A DNA stretch of 64,000 nucleotides from Archilochus colubris (taxonomy: Eukaryota > Chordata > Aves > Apodiformes > Trochilidae): NCBI GenBank assembly GCA_023079485.1, contig CM041085.1:32659121-32723120 (forward strand), in the 5' to 3' direction. The position numbers and the translations under genes are program-made. Every line of letters starts with the position of its first letter. Positions within the stretch are counted from its first letter, which is position 1. The notes beneath the pieces are model-generated. The model was given only the letters and a program-made list of their open reading frames with translations, was not told the DNA's origin and searched no databases. This document shows, one piece after another, positions 38,217-51,588 of this stretch.

Positions 38217-38837
38217 TCTTTGGGTTTCTTGAACACAAGTATGTTTAAGTCAAGTGTGCCAGGATTCTTTACAGGTTTCCCTGGGCTGGGGGGGGAGAAA
38301 GATGCTGGTTTCTTATTCTTGTTATAGTAAACTAACATTTTATAAAGATGCTAGAGTGGATTTAAAGAACAGAAGCTGTTTGACCTAACATAAATTTTAG
38401 GTCCAACCTAAAGTTTCCTGCAAACAAGAAACTGTTTTTCTGACAGTTTTAGATTGGACCTCTAAGATCTTATGTCTCAATCAGACTGCAGAAGCTTATT
38501 GTACAAAAATCACAAAGTAATCAAATATCTTTGTGTACTGTCATTCTGCTTTTCCACTGGGCCTCAGCAAGCTAATCATGAATGACCTGCAGCCAGGACA
38601 CACTGCCATCACTGTGGGGATTATTCAAAACTGGGTCTTTACTGCATCACCACTGTCTTTGGAAGACCCAACACAGCAAGCATCACCCATTGCGTAGAGC
38701 ACTGCATAACCAGTGAGGATCTATATGGCAGATCTATGAGTCACTATGAAATAAGAAAGCAAAATTAGTAAGAAAAACCTCATGCAGGCAGAAGCACAGA
38801 CTGCAATGATAAAACCAATCCAGTTTGACCTAATTCC

Positions 38838-38842
38838 AGTAT
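38838..38842. repeat. target-site duplication of LTR B, left copy
   Basis: AGTAT directly precedes TGTCCTGG and is repeated at 39652-39656. Confidence 0.9.
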
Positions 38843-39169
38843 TGTCCTGGTTTGGGCCAGGATAAAGGTGATTTTCTGTCTTGTACTTTTGCTTTCAGCT
38901 AAGTCTCTTGTAAGTAGTTGCACTTGCTGAAATTAACAGCAAGTTTCTCAGGCAGTGTCTGCTTCTAGGACTGATAACACTCAATGTTTACAGTTACTGC
39001 TAGAGACTGGTGTGCAGAGCCAAGGACACTGCTCAGCTCTGAGGAAAACTTTTACCTTCCAGAAGGAAGAAAGAGGTCCCACCTCCAGCCCTCCCTTGGG
39101 GAGGAACGGACAAGATAGATGCCAGAACTGACCAAACAGAGTATTCCATCCCATATACGTCATACTCAG

Positions 39170-39175
39170 TATAAA
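39170..39175 (+). promoter_or_regulatory. TATA box of LTR B
   Basis: TATAAA in CTCAGTATAAATTTGAGG. The same word occurs at the corresponding place in LTR C; LTR A has TGTAAA. Confidence 0.6.
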
Positions 39176-39510
39176 TTTGAGGCATCATGAGGGCCAAGCC
39201 AGATTTCCTGCTTCCAGCTTCCGGCTGCCTGCCCTTCCTGCTTCCCTTCCTTCACTCGGCATCCTGGAAGGATTCCATCCATTCTCCTGCCTGTGGTCCT
39301 GATCCGTACCAGCCCATATCTGTGTGTTCCTGCCTCCAGCTCCTGACTGCTGCCAACTCCAGGAGTCCAGCCTGGACTTTCCCAGGGCTGCCCTGCAGCC
39401 TTGGTGGTGACGTGAGAGTTATTGGGGGAAAAAGGGGGAGGAATGTGGTTTCCATTTTCCTGAATATTTGTATATATTTGGTAATTTTTCCTATTTATCA
39501 TTACTGTTTC

Positions 39511-39516
39511 ATTAAA
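39511..39516 (+). promoter_or_regulatory. likely polyadenylation signal of LTR B
   Basis: ATTAAA followed by GTTGTGTAGTTTAG, about 340 bases after the TATA box. Confidence 0.6.
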
Positions 39517-39651
39517 GTTGTGTAGTTTAGTTTCCAACCCATAAGTCTCTCTCCCTTATTCTCTCTCCTTTCTTTATCAGGGAGGAGAGAGAGATTAATA
39601 GAGAGTGTCTGTTACTCGGTTTAATTGCCAGGCCAGTGGTAAACCGTGACA

Positions 39652-39656
39652 AGTAT
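39652..39656. repeat. target-site duplication of LTR B, right copy
   Basis: AGTAT matches 38838-38842. Confidence 0.9.
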
Positions 39657-42600
39657 CCATACCTCAAACGTACTGCAGAGTAAAGAGTCCGTATGGGTCT
39701 AGTTGCTTTATGGGAAAAAGAAAATCCCCCTAAATCCATTGCCTATATATCACAGTAGAAATACTGACATACTGTCTGAAGGTAAAAGAAGCACAGTTTT
39801 CCCTTTCAAAAGGAAATTGATTGAGCCATACAGGAAGGATGGATTTACACATTTTCTTAACACAGAAAATGGAATCAGTAGTGTTAGTGTTTGAAATAAA
39901 AGCATTTCTCTACACTTCCCTGGAGCCCAGGGGTTTTGCCGAAGAACAACGGAGGACTTAATGGGGGTTGGAGGAGTGGGGGTGGTGTGAAAAAAATACA
40001 ATTTGGAATTCCATTACTGTAAATGAGAGGAAGAAAATATTCAAAATCATTGGCATGAACCTTTTTTTTCCATCCGTGTAGAGCGTTAAAAAACTAGGAC
40101 CAAAAAACAATTTATGAATAGTGCACCTAGGATTTAGATACAGTCTGATGTGGCCCTATAACCAGAAGTTATATTTTATAGTTCTTGCAAAAGACCATTA
40201 AGACAAGACAAAATCCCAGCCATATAGAAACCAAAATCTGGTTGGACTTTGTATACCTGAAACTGTTTTTGTTCTGAATAAAATGAAACTCTAATTTCAG
40301 AGCATCTTTAAGGTAAAACAGCAGTATCTGTACTGGTCCAAGCAACTCAATCCTGATCTGCTGAAGCAATTAGTTTCAGCCTTACTTTGCTTCTGATACA
40401 GAAATATCAGTTGCCTATAAATAATTTTCATTCTTATAGCAATTGCAAAGATGATTTTGTAAGTGTTAAAATGAATCTGTGGCAGTTGACCACTGTCTCA
40501 GCAGATATAAACCAAACCAAATCAGTAGATTAAACCAAACTTTTTCACCGCTGGTGTCTTTAATTCCTTTCAGTTGTTTTCTTGGGCTAAAGATATTTTT
40601 GAGCGTTTTGCCTGTATCACCACTTATTTTGTTGTTTCAAACTCCTTCAGAGTTAGGTGAGTTATTAAAAAGATAATAACCTAAAATATTGTCAGAACCA
40701 CTATAGAGAAAGATCAGTGGTTTTTTGGCTACTCTTATAGAAATAGATTCACCCCTTGCAGCTACAGGAACTAGAAATTCTAATACATATTACTCATTTA
40801 GACCATGGTTCTCAGCCATTCTTAAGTTGTTTTAAATACAAGCTGTCAAAATAAGAGACAAATTCACATGGAAGTGATTAGGTTTCTAGCAAGATCTTCT
40901 TTGGAATTATCTTCTAACATTTCTTTTATTTCACAAGGAATAGCTTTTTCTCCCTTCTAAACTCTACAATTCTTGAGCAAGAACTCTCAGATACATGAAT
41001 AAAACACAAATTGGCCATCAGCTAAGCTCGAGTTAACAAAATTAACTGATGCTCTATTTTCGGCTTAATTGCCATTTAGGCACAGTGCCTGTTCTTCCAA
41101 CTTCTACTTCATGCTACTGAAATTATACTGAATAGTTCTGTGTGATGATAATTAATCAGTCTGCATAAGCCTTCTGATTAGTTACAGAGACACTTAATAT
41201 ATAGAAAACACTTCTGTTGCTAGGCAGATGACAAAGAGTTACAAGGGAGCTTCCTAGTCCAGTTTGGTTGTCTTTTTTGAACAAACAGTAGAAATGCTAT
41301 GTTACCAGGCACCTCTACTAGCTGTGGAGTTTAATTGGCAAATGCCCTTTAGATCAATTCCTTTTGTTTGATGTCCCAGCCCTTCCTGATTTCTAGGCAA
41401 ACTGAACAAACACTGAATTGAGCACTAGAAAAGTGCTTTCATGCGGTTTTCTTACACTGTCCCTGAAGTCAGCTGAGTCCATGGTTCAGAGCTCACCTGA
41501 GAAAAGGTTTTCATCAAGATGCTATTAGATGATGGCATTCATTTTCAAATGCCTCATTTGTTTTCAGGAAATGTACGTATGTCAATTGTCCTAGAACCAT
41601 TTCAATGTGACATGAAGGAAGTCATAATGCTATGGAAAATGAACCAAAAACTTGCTTGGGTTAAGGAGAAACAAAATTACACCTTTCTTACTTTAAGAAT
41701 TTTTGAGAGGGAGGGAAATTGTGCTAAATATAAATACATTCTTTCTGCTTCTTTATAATTCTTTGTGGTGGATACCTACCCTTGAACAGAGAGAATGAAA
41801 ACAACCAAAGAACAGCTATTTAAATTTCCAAAGGAGCCATATTTTTAGTTTCTCATAAAATGACAATTGAATAATTGCAGTGCTAACATTTCTTGAAATT
41901 TAAAGTCCATAAAAATGACTAGCCCTATAGAGAATATTTCACACATTATATATGCATGTGGTAAGGGCAATTGCAAGAGAAGATCACAAGACACCATGTC
42001 TTAAGTTTAATAACCCATTTAATATTGCCTTTCAATTCCATTTCATGCTCAGTAAAGCAAGAATAACTGAACCTTTCACTGATGCTGGCCTTAGATGAAC
42101 AGCTTTTGTTCTGAGGGCTTTGGTTGCAAAGCCTTATCATGGCTGACAATTAAGGACTTATGGCAAGTACCAGTGATAGCGTTAGATTAACTGGTTCTGC
42201 ATCTGAAGAAGGATAATTCTTTAATGGGCTGTTTTTCCTTACTGGGGTCACACTAACTTCACATGTACCTAGGGAAAAGGTATGGCATGCACGGCCTTTT
42301 TCCATTCCCCATCACATTCCCCCATCCTTCCCTTAATGAAATACAGTGCCAGCAAATGGACAAGGAGAGAAAATGTGCATAACATGCTGAAGTAAGCAAA
42401 ACACAGCACACTGTCCCATCAGAAAGGTTAACAGCAAAAAGAAGCAAGACATCTAAACTCATGACATGCTAAAAAGCCACTTTGAAAAGGTTAATGGTTA
42501 TTGCTCCCAGTGCTTGCTTAAAGAACAAACTCTGTTGGGACTCAGCCAACCGAGAGGGAAGAGTATAAAAAGAATGAGCAGTGGCTTGAAGCAAAGATTA

Positions 42601-45600
42601 CAAATTGAACCCCAACACAGCAGACAGCCAAGGTTTATAGTGCAGTTATGCACAGAGCAAAACATACCATTATCTTAAATTGCTCATAAACTAAATTATT
42701 TGATCAGTAGAATAGGGGAACTGTACAGCATTTTATATTTCAAGTCTATCAATATAGCACAAGCAAGCTGAAAAACCACTAATTTATCAAAAAAGTCACA
42801 CAACCTCATTTGGTACTTTCAGTATAAACTGACTGCTGCCATGCTACTGTACAAGCATTAAAGAACAGCAGATGCTAATATTTGCTTTTGCCTTTGCATA
42901 ACCTACTGAAAAATCTTTTTTCACCTTGGGAAAGCTAATACACATCCAGTAAAATTAATATAATATTGCAACAGTATTCCAGCCAACACACACCATCCTT
43001 ATAACCAATCCAAAAAGGGAGACTCAGGGAAGTTTGCTATAAACTACTAGAAACATGAAAAATTATTTCCTTGTAGACATGCAGCCTAGGTAAACACTAT
43101 GGAGTTTAAAGACTTTACTTGGTCAGAGGGTTGACCTACCTGCTTTGTAAAAGGCTGAAATTCTTACATGTAACACACCTCAGTAAATCACGGATCCACC
43201 TTGGTTACACGTCTTTTTTTTTTCTGTGTGTTTTCTTTTTTTTTTTCCTGTTTTTTGTCCCACCTCCCCTTTTCAGAAAAGAGGAATAATTTCAACTGTA
43301 TCTCTACTTATTACAGTGCTATTCCCCTTTTTCTAGCACAGCTCTCCTCAATCTCTTCCCCATAGATGTTGCTTCCCTCTGCCCTTCTACAGAGTAAGTA
43401 GCATGTTCCTTTGCACTCCTAGGGCCTTCAGAGGAGATGACTGTTAATCTAATCACGTGCCCACATTTCCCCAAAACATGATGCTATGCTCAACCACAAT
43501 GTGATAGTGCAATACTGCCACAAATTGCCCCCAAATTACCACACAGACTTGTAGATGTCATTTCTACCGAAGAAATTTAGATGCCATAGGGAATCATCAG
43601 CTTAGAACAGATGAGTAAGTCAGAAAGGGACAAAGATTAACAAAACATAAAGTGAACAAGTTAGACTATATGCTCATTTAGCATAGGCTCTATTACCTCT
43701 TCTTATTACAATCTCCTGTGCTATCTATGCTCTGCACTGTGACAAATTTACAACATTAAGGGGGAAACTACATCTGTGAAATGTACAATATTTGAGACAA
43801 TTAAAGGCTATATCAAACAAAATTTTATTTAGAGAACGTATACTAATTCACATAAAAACCCATGCTCTTTGAGTCTACTGATGAAATGGCAACTCTTTTC
43901 TTCTTGCAGTGCTAGTACTGTCTCTACTAGCAAAAGAGCTCAGGTCTAGAGGGGTGCCACCTTGAAACCTCCTTAGTAGCACAGAACAGACACCTTTAAG
44001 AAAGCTGTTGTAATTCTATGAGCATTTGCATGCAGCTGATTTTACTTTTAGCTTCTTTTTATTCTTTTATGCTGCAACCATAATCTCTATAAATTGCTTC
44101 CAATCATGTAAGATCTGCTATCTCAACTTCTGAATAACACATAAACCACATCACCTGTGAAAAAAAAGCGCTCAACAAAAAACAAGTGATATGATCCTGT
44201 AACATGATAAATCTCCATGATGCAATCTATGCTTTTGAAAAGTGTTTGACAATTTTTATTTGCTCTGAAGTAAAGCAATCTTCCAACTAGCTTGTGGGAT
44301 CAAAAGGAAGATTATGGAAAGAGATTTTGCTGCCCAATTTTATGGAGCCATTAATCCCCTACATTATATATAGACTGTTTTGCAACCCAAACTATAGCAC
44401 ATTTGATAAAGCACCTATTCTTAATGTTGTCCTCCTCCTTTCAAAGCTTAAACTTCTCAGAAAAAAAGGTGACCTTCTGGTGTTTTATTAAAGCCCTCTC
44501 ACCTCAAATCATCAAGGCAGTTGAGAATAAAGGACAAACAAAACTTTTCTTCTCCCTCAACCCTATAAATAGCTCCATTTTGTTAAAATGCATTTTCAGT
44601 AACAAGTTTGTTACAAAATTGAATTCATCTTCTGTGCAGAGCTGTTACATCTGCTGCTGTGTGACTGTAGGGTTTAGGCTTTCACATAATATTTTTTAAG
44701 TCTTCTTTGAAAAAATACAAGTATATTACTTAACATATGGCTACATTTTGTGAACCTTATTTTTCTTCAGAAATTTACTAGGTTCCACATTTGATGTTAA
44801 ATGTCTTTCCAGGTCAAAGGATTAAACAAAAGCTTCCACAATAAAGCATTCGTAGCTTACTTTGTAAATCAGAAAGCTACCAATGCCGATAATGTCAACA
44901 GGTAAAGAAAACACCATAGTTGAAAGGAAAACACAGAAAAGTTCAACAAGAGGATCATTTCAAGAAATTATTTAAAATCATTGAATAGTTTGGGAAATAA
45001 AAATAGTGCATACATTTTTTTTCAGCAAGCAGCTTCTTTGGATTTGTAAAACCAGTTATAAATCCAGAAAGAAGACAAAACTAATTCAGCGCAAAGGGAT
45101 TTTCATGACTGTTCCCTGCTTCTGCACCATTAGTTACATTCTGCACACTTCAGAGAACCAGTAATTAGCATACAACCACAAACACAGTCTCAAAGTGACT
45201 CTGCTTCTATTCACAGCAGAAATTGTGACTCTTGAGTAGTTCTGCTGATAACCCCCCTGGCACCGTGAGCATCTGTGTGCCAGCTCTCAGCCTGGTCCCA
45301 CACCATCCCCAGGAAGGATGGAAAAGGAGGCTCCCTCTTACCCCAGGCAGACAGACAGCCCAGCAGCCTTTCTTGGCCTCCCTTGCCTTCCTTCTGCCTT
45401 TGACAAACACAATCCAAGCCAAAAACACAATGAAAAAAAATCCCACAGGTAAACAATGGTAGAGGATCTTTTAAAAATAAAAATTACTTCTTTCACAAAA
45501 CAATAAATGGGCTCAAAATAAATCAGGTCAAAGGGATGTGGTTGTGATTTTTATACCTAATTTGCACACTCGGAACACTTCTTTCCTGCAGGTGTCATGA

Positions 45601-46083
45601 AACATGGTCTCTTCATGAGACCACAACACTATGCAGCCCATTAGGCCTACATATTTTGCAATATATTTGGGAAACCAGACTGTCCGTGAATGCAGAAGTC
45701 CTGTGAACATGCCTGTGTCATCTGGTTATTTTTCAGTGATAAAAACTCGATCCAATAGCTAAAAAGGAGTCCAACTTTTTAACAGAAAACAAATCATTTC
45801 AAAAAGAATAAGAAACAGCACAAAACCAGGCAAATGCTTCTCACAAAGACCCAGAGACTATGAGACATATGATTATGTGAATGCTGCTATTTATACTGAT
45901 TTGCCCCTTAATTGTTTTTTTCTCGATATTTTGATATTTCTTGGAAGCAGAAGATGAAGCAGAGATCTTTAGGGAAAACATGCATCATCAAACACAATTA
46001 TATTGACTTATGTTTTTGGCTGGTAACAAGGTTTATTAATCTTCAAGATATAATAATGTCATGGCTTTGCTGAAGTCAATATC

Positions 46084-46117
46084 TCTCGTGCCAATAAATT
46101 CAGATATTGGCAAGAGA
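46084..46117. repeat. inverted repeat with CCAAT cores
   Basis: TCTCGTGCCAATA (46084-46096) and TATTGGCAAGAGA (46105-46117) are reverse complements except at one position and are separated by 8 bases. This could form a 13-bp stem. The inner arms carry GCCAAT/ATTGGC words like those bound by NF-Y or NFI. Confidence 0.8.
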
Positions 46118-49100
46118 AGTCAATGCCTACTTAGGAGTTTTCCAACCACTGACAAAGCATCCTCTTAATATCATATCTGCAGTCATGCAATAAGCAGTTC
46201 CTCTGATACATCATTCTGGCAATGCAATCTCTTTTACTCAAAAAGCAAACTTCTTTCCAAGTCCCATTACTTGCTTAGCTGATTTCAAGCAGTCATACAG
46301 AGTGTCACAAAAAAGTCCTTCTGTACCTGGACACAGGATGAATGATAAAGTCTTCTGCTTAAGCAATGTGGATAGTACATGATGATGTGTAATTTTTGGC
46401 AGCTCCTTACAAACCTAGCTTAGTGCAAAAGATTTTTTTCTAAAAAAAAATCAGAGACAGCTGCTAAGCCTCTTGGTACGTAAAAATACAAACATGCTGC
46501 TTTGAATGTGGAACACTCCTGTAAAAACTTTGAAAATACAATTTATCTACGTACAATGGCCAAAAATTGGAAGAGCAAATACTATTTTTATTTGATAATA
46601 ACAAAATCTGAAACTCCCAGAGATACTTTTGCTTAAGTCATACTTGCTTGTTACAGCTATGTTTTCTTAAAAAAATGCTGCACTGCCCTTCCCAAATGCC
46701 AACAGTGATACCTTTGGTGTGACATAATGACAACAAATTGGAACCTTTAATTTTAAAGCAACTTCTCCAACTTATTCTCTCACTCTCTATTTCATTCTAC
46801 GAGGTTATTTCTTTAATGTAACAGGTCACATCTTAAAACTAACATTTTCCTTTATCATCTAATCTGTCCTACCTTTTCTTGACAAAATAACCTCTTTGTA
46901 AGAAGGGAATGCATTTTCAAAATAAAATCTCTTGTTAAAACCTAAAAGAATATAAAATATGTCAAAACACTACAAATATTTCAGCATTGGTCTCTAATTT
47001 AATTCTGCACTTACTAATCTGTGCAATAATATACAGTGGAAATCAATGTCTTGATGGATCACTCATGGAAAACTGAAGTAATTACCCTCATTCTAATATT
47101 CCTATTTAAATGCATGGAAAAATGATTAGCTGAAAGTTCTTTATGTAGCAGAAATGGCATCTGCTTAATATTTATGCTAATATAAAATACCTTTTACCCT
47201 AAAGGTTAGGGGTGATGCACGAATGAAAAATGAAACCAAATAAAAACAAAACCAAATACAAATATCTGCTGCAAATGCCATTTTAATTAAATTGTTTGTT
47301 TGGTTTTGGGTTTTTTTTCCTCCTTGTGGAACTGATTTGGCATTCTTTCTTGGTCATAACTTGGCTTCTTGGAGGATTCTTTTGGTGATATAAGCAGAAT
47401 CTTACAAAGGCTGGAATTTGTTGGAGTTTTGTTTGTGTGTGGTTTTTATTGTTTTGGATTTTTTTTTCCTTTTTTTTTTTTTTCCTCAACTTCCTCCCCA
47501 TCTTTTTCCTGTAAATATCTGTGAGACCTAAGTCAGGTTTAATCCAATGCACTAAAGTCTGATAGTCTGTTTAGGATATATTCAAATCCATTTGGCATAT
47601 ATGAGCATGAGGTGAAAAGGGGTTAACATGACATAAGTACTGGACAACTCTCTAAGTGTTCCAAGGTCAGCAAAGGGGCCAGGAACTACAGCAGCATTTT
47701 TCCTGTTCCATGTCTGTCTCAGTTCATCCAAGGACTTACATTTCAATGAGCAAACCTGAATCAATTCACTCCCCTTTTATAGACTGTAATGGCAAAGTAT
47801 AAAAATGCTCACTTAAATAAGTTACAAACCTTTCTGCCAGTCATTACCATTGATAGTGTTCTCCTCCTCTCCCTTCCCTCCCATCCCCCATTTTCTCTTC
47901 CTATAATAAGTTTAAAAATTTTTCAAAAAGTATTAACACTGACAAATTCATTCTAGTTTTTAAAGCTTCCAAATTGCAAGGGTCTTTGATCCAGCCAAGT
48001 TTTGAAAATCCTTCAGGGTTAAGAGATGACAAGCTCCCTGGGATTCTGCTTCAGTGCTGAAGCTTTACAAACAAGATCTCTACCCCCACTCCCTGCCCTG
48101 TATGCCCAACCAAGAGTCTGTTGCCATTTGCACATTGTCTCTCTGCATCTTCAAGAGGAACTCAATTTCTTTATCTAAAACCTTCCTCTCCCCTATGTTA
48201 ACTGTAAACTGTAGTTATATACTCAATTATCTTTCTCTTCTTCAGTCTGCAAAACCCCCGCCTCTTGGCCACTCTTCCCATTATACTTGCCAGCACTCTA
48301 ATCATTTTATCCTGCTTTTTTGAAAAGTATTATTCTTTCATCTTTCAAGTAGAATGTGACTAACAAGGCCATTGCTGACTTCTACTCAGCAAAAGCTCCA
48401 AAGTTTTGCTCAAAAACTCAGTCTCCTAGAAGCAGAGCCCTGAAGGGCAGAGCTGTTCGCACTCCATAACTAGCAAATCTCCCTGGAGAAATCTCAACAG
48501 CCAGGAGAACACTGCCTACATTCCATGCCTAAACTCTCTTCTTCTGAGGGGCTGATATTATTGTATCCTAAGTACTACTGAACATGTGCTTTGGTGTCTT
48601 AAGAACTGTAAGGGATTGTTTTTAAGTGCTAGCAGTACTGGGAAGTCCTCTAGCACACACTAGATAGAGCTTCCTTTAAAATGCTTGGTACATTTTTCCA
48701 TAATGCGTATTTGTTAACTTACACTTCTGTCCCTGTTAACTAGCTTGACCTTCTGGTGATCTGGACATAGAAGTCTACAGGAATTATCCATTAGCCACAA
48801 TTAGGAACCTTGGAAGTGTTAGAGAGCTTGCCTACAGGCTCTCCAGCAGGTAACATGTCTCTAGACAGTAGGTTTGATCTCTACTAAAAGCCCTTACTCA
48901 AACATTACTTTACAAAGACCAAGTACCTCAAAAAAGAAAGGATATCAGAGGAAGAGAAAAAGCTCCCCCAAAGTAGACCAAATTGTAGGAGTGTTGGGAT
49001 TATAATAGCATCATCAAGTAAAATCAGAGTGCTCAGAAGTTGAAAAGAGCTAGAACTCATCTGTAGACTTCACTGAAAAGAATACTTGTGCAAAGCTTCA

Positions 49101-51566
49101 AGATCCAGAAGTGAGCAATTGGGATCAGAAAGAATAAAAGCTCTGTAATCTTTTAAAATACCACAGGACTGAAAGCTGTGGAATCACTGTGCTCTGAGTT
49201 AAGATGAACTGGGATGTAAGTAAGACTACATTCAAGAATACCACACGAAATTTGGGCAGGGGGAGCAAGTGCTATATGAGGCTGGAAAAGGAAAATGTGA
49301 CAAGATTTTTCTAACAAAGTTTAAACTAATGAGTAAGAAAATACAGTGAGTCTACTGAAGATTCAGTGACACAATTAGATAATTACTGGAAACAGATATT
49401 AAAAAAACTGTTGAAAACCTTGGAAAACCTAGAATTGGGAAAACCACTAATAGCGCACCACTAGTTTAACTGTACACACCATTACTTGCAGTAAGGTGAT
49501 TATTTTGTTTTTCAATTTTTTGTTTCTTTTACTGTTAGATGCAGCACTGAATTTTAGTGCTGGAAATCAAACCCTAAATTGAAATAATGATTAACACACT
49601 AGAATATAAATTACAGCAATCACATTCTCTTTGAATTTAAACCGCCACAGTTGCTACCTGGCAGCAGTAATAGAACTGAAATATATAGCTCTGTAGAACA
49701 TTAAAAAAATGAATTAAAATTTTACTTCCTCTGGAGGAAAGAATTCACATAGTAATGACCATCCCTTAAATACTTTCCACTTCCTGGGACATACCTTCAC
49801 AATTCACATGGGAGGTTCAAGGCTCTTGAGTTGGGAGAACTTGCCTCACTTTCAAATCCTCAGTGTGCTCCTTCAGGTCACCTCTTTTTAATCCTTTCAT
49901 CTTATATTAGCAGGCAATCTCATAGATTTAATAATGACACAATAGCAGTCAGTTGTGTCAATCATTATGCCTGTTGCACTGTAGAAGTCTAAAAATCTGC
50001 ATTTTTAAATTGAAGTCTGCAGTCTCCTAAAATAATTGTATGTATCTCATATTACCATGTTTCTGTCAACCACTGAATTATGAGGGGCCCTTATCACATA
50101 CATTCCAACACAGGCAGCTTTTGCAGGGTTAAAAAGGCTTTCATATAGGTGAGGATGTTGCTCTATGAACTGTAAAATCAGTATTGAAAGCAGCTTGGCA
50201 AAGGATCTTAGGCCCTGGCTTAATTAAAGTTGAGCTTGTTGTGCAAGTAAACGGCACACAGTTGGGATTTGCTCTCTGCATAATTTACACATCCCTTATT
50301 GGCTTGCTCTCAAAGCAATAGAGACTAATTCTAAGGCAAGCCTTGCCTGATTTGATTCAGGTCATGTCATTGGAATAAAAAGAAAGAAGAATCACACACT
50401 GATATGTTTAGAAAAGCTTAGCTTGAAGTTTAAAAGGCCTGCATGTTGTTGATTACAGTATGCAGAGGGAAGGATGTTTGGTTTGATAATCTGCAGTAGA
50501 AGAGTTGTAGATTCTACACACAAAACTAGATAACAGTTTCACTCATTTTGATACTCATATCAGAGATTCTTAGAGTGAAGTATTGTACCTACTTATTTCT
50601 AAATTATTATGGTTATAGATCTTTGAGTGAACATCTAACTGTAGATAAGAAAGCTACTGCAAGTGCATTTTTATATAAAAAGCTGCATACATCCAACTGT
50701 ACCTTTCACATTATGTGGGTCAAATGAGATCCAAGGTTCCAGTTTCCCTAGCAAAAAACAATGTTATAATTCTTTGTGTTCTTGGGCCCATGTGCACAGA
50801 CAGTTTGATGCTTTTTGGCTTTCTACCGAGATAGTAAAGTTGTTATGCTCTCCATCTGTCGTTCCTTTCACTCCTAAAGTTTGGTAACTGGCAACCCTCT
50901 TAAATACATGGGCTATTTAAATACAGAGGGCCTGAAAGATATCTGTACTTGCTGGCAAATACTTCAAGCACAGAAGAATGAAAAAACTTGGGGTGTAAAT
51001 TGAGCTCATGCCACATAAAATAAACTTATAAGTCTGTAATGTCATTATGCTTTCACAAAGACTGCAAATACCTACTTTGCTTACAAAGGACTAAGTTCTA
51101 TCTTTGATACAAAACCCAAAGGAGAAACACCTAGTTGAAATGGTATCAGGCAGTAACGCAAAGGCAAGGACCAAATCAGAAAGAGGTTTATGGAGGTCCA
51201 GATCATCTGCACCTCTGGGTCCACCCAGGCACACTATCTAGCAGCAAAAGGAGCTGAGAGGAAGGGTGCCTCCCTCATTTCTCTGCCATGCTTAGCAGCA
51301 CTGGACTATAATTTATAGCTCAGGACAGTGGAGCAGAACCCTGAGGCATACTTTAGATAATTCTTCCTCTAGCAACAGACATTGGCCACAATCTGGGTGA
51401 AAAATAAGCAAATACTATTATGTGCCTAGTCTTGTGTTTGAAACATTAATGCGTTAATACAAATGTAAAATTCCACAAAGAACAAAAGGAGGAAAAAAGC
51501 ATTCCTTTTTCTTTTAAAGGTTTTGATGCTATGAAATAGAAACTGTAAATATGTAAGCAAAGATGT

Positions 51567-51588
51567 AAAAAAAAAAAAAAAAAAAAAA
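51567..51588. repeat. A homopolymer, 22 bp
   Basis: Uninterrupted A run following AAAGATGT. No retrocopy body is recognised. Confidence 0.95.

Larger units (their letters stand above)
34333..38837. other. non-coding DNA without recognised mobile element
   Basis: Contains a 24-bp A run and a long T-rich tract, both listed separately. No gene is recognised. Confidence 0.5.
38843..39651 (+). mobile_element. solo LTR B, endogenous retrovirus (ERVL-like)
   Basis: This is an 809-bp LTR starting TGTCCTGGTTTGGG and ending ACCGTGACA, with AGTAT duplicated on both sides. TATAAA at 39170-39175 and ATTAAA at 39511-39516 have the expected order for a U3-R-U5 unit on the plus strand. It is the best preserved of the three related copies and aligns with LTR A along nearly its whole length. 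No internal retroviral sequence adjoins it. The 5-bp duplication fits an ERVL-type integrase, but the class is inferred. Confidence 0.93.

Noticed and set aside
39166..39537. 123-codon open frame on the minus strand
   Set aside because: It lies within LTR B and reads antisense to it, with a similar but shorter antisense frame in LTR A. LTRs of this kind do not encode proteins.
43212..43276. Long pyrimidine tract ending in TTTTCAG, a good-looking splice acceptor
   Set aside because: The sequence after it has no convincing open reading or donor; T-rich tracts like this recur in the window.
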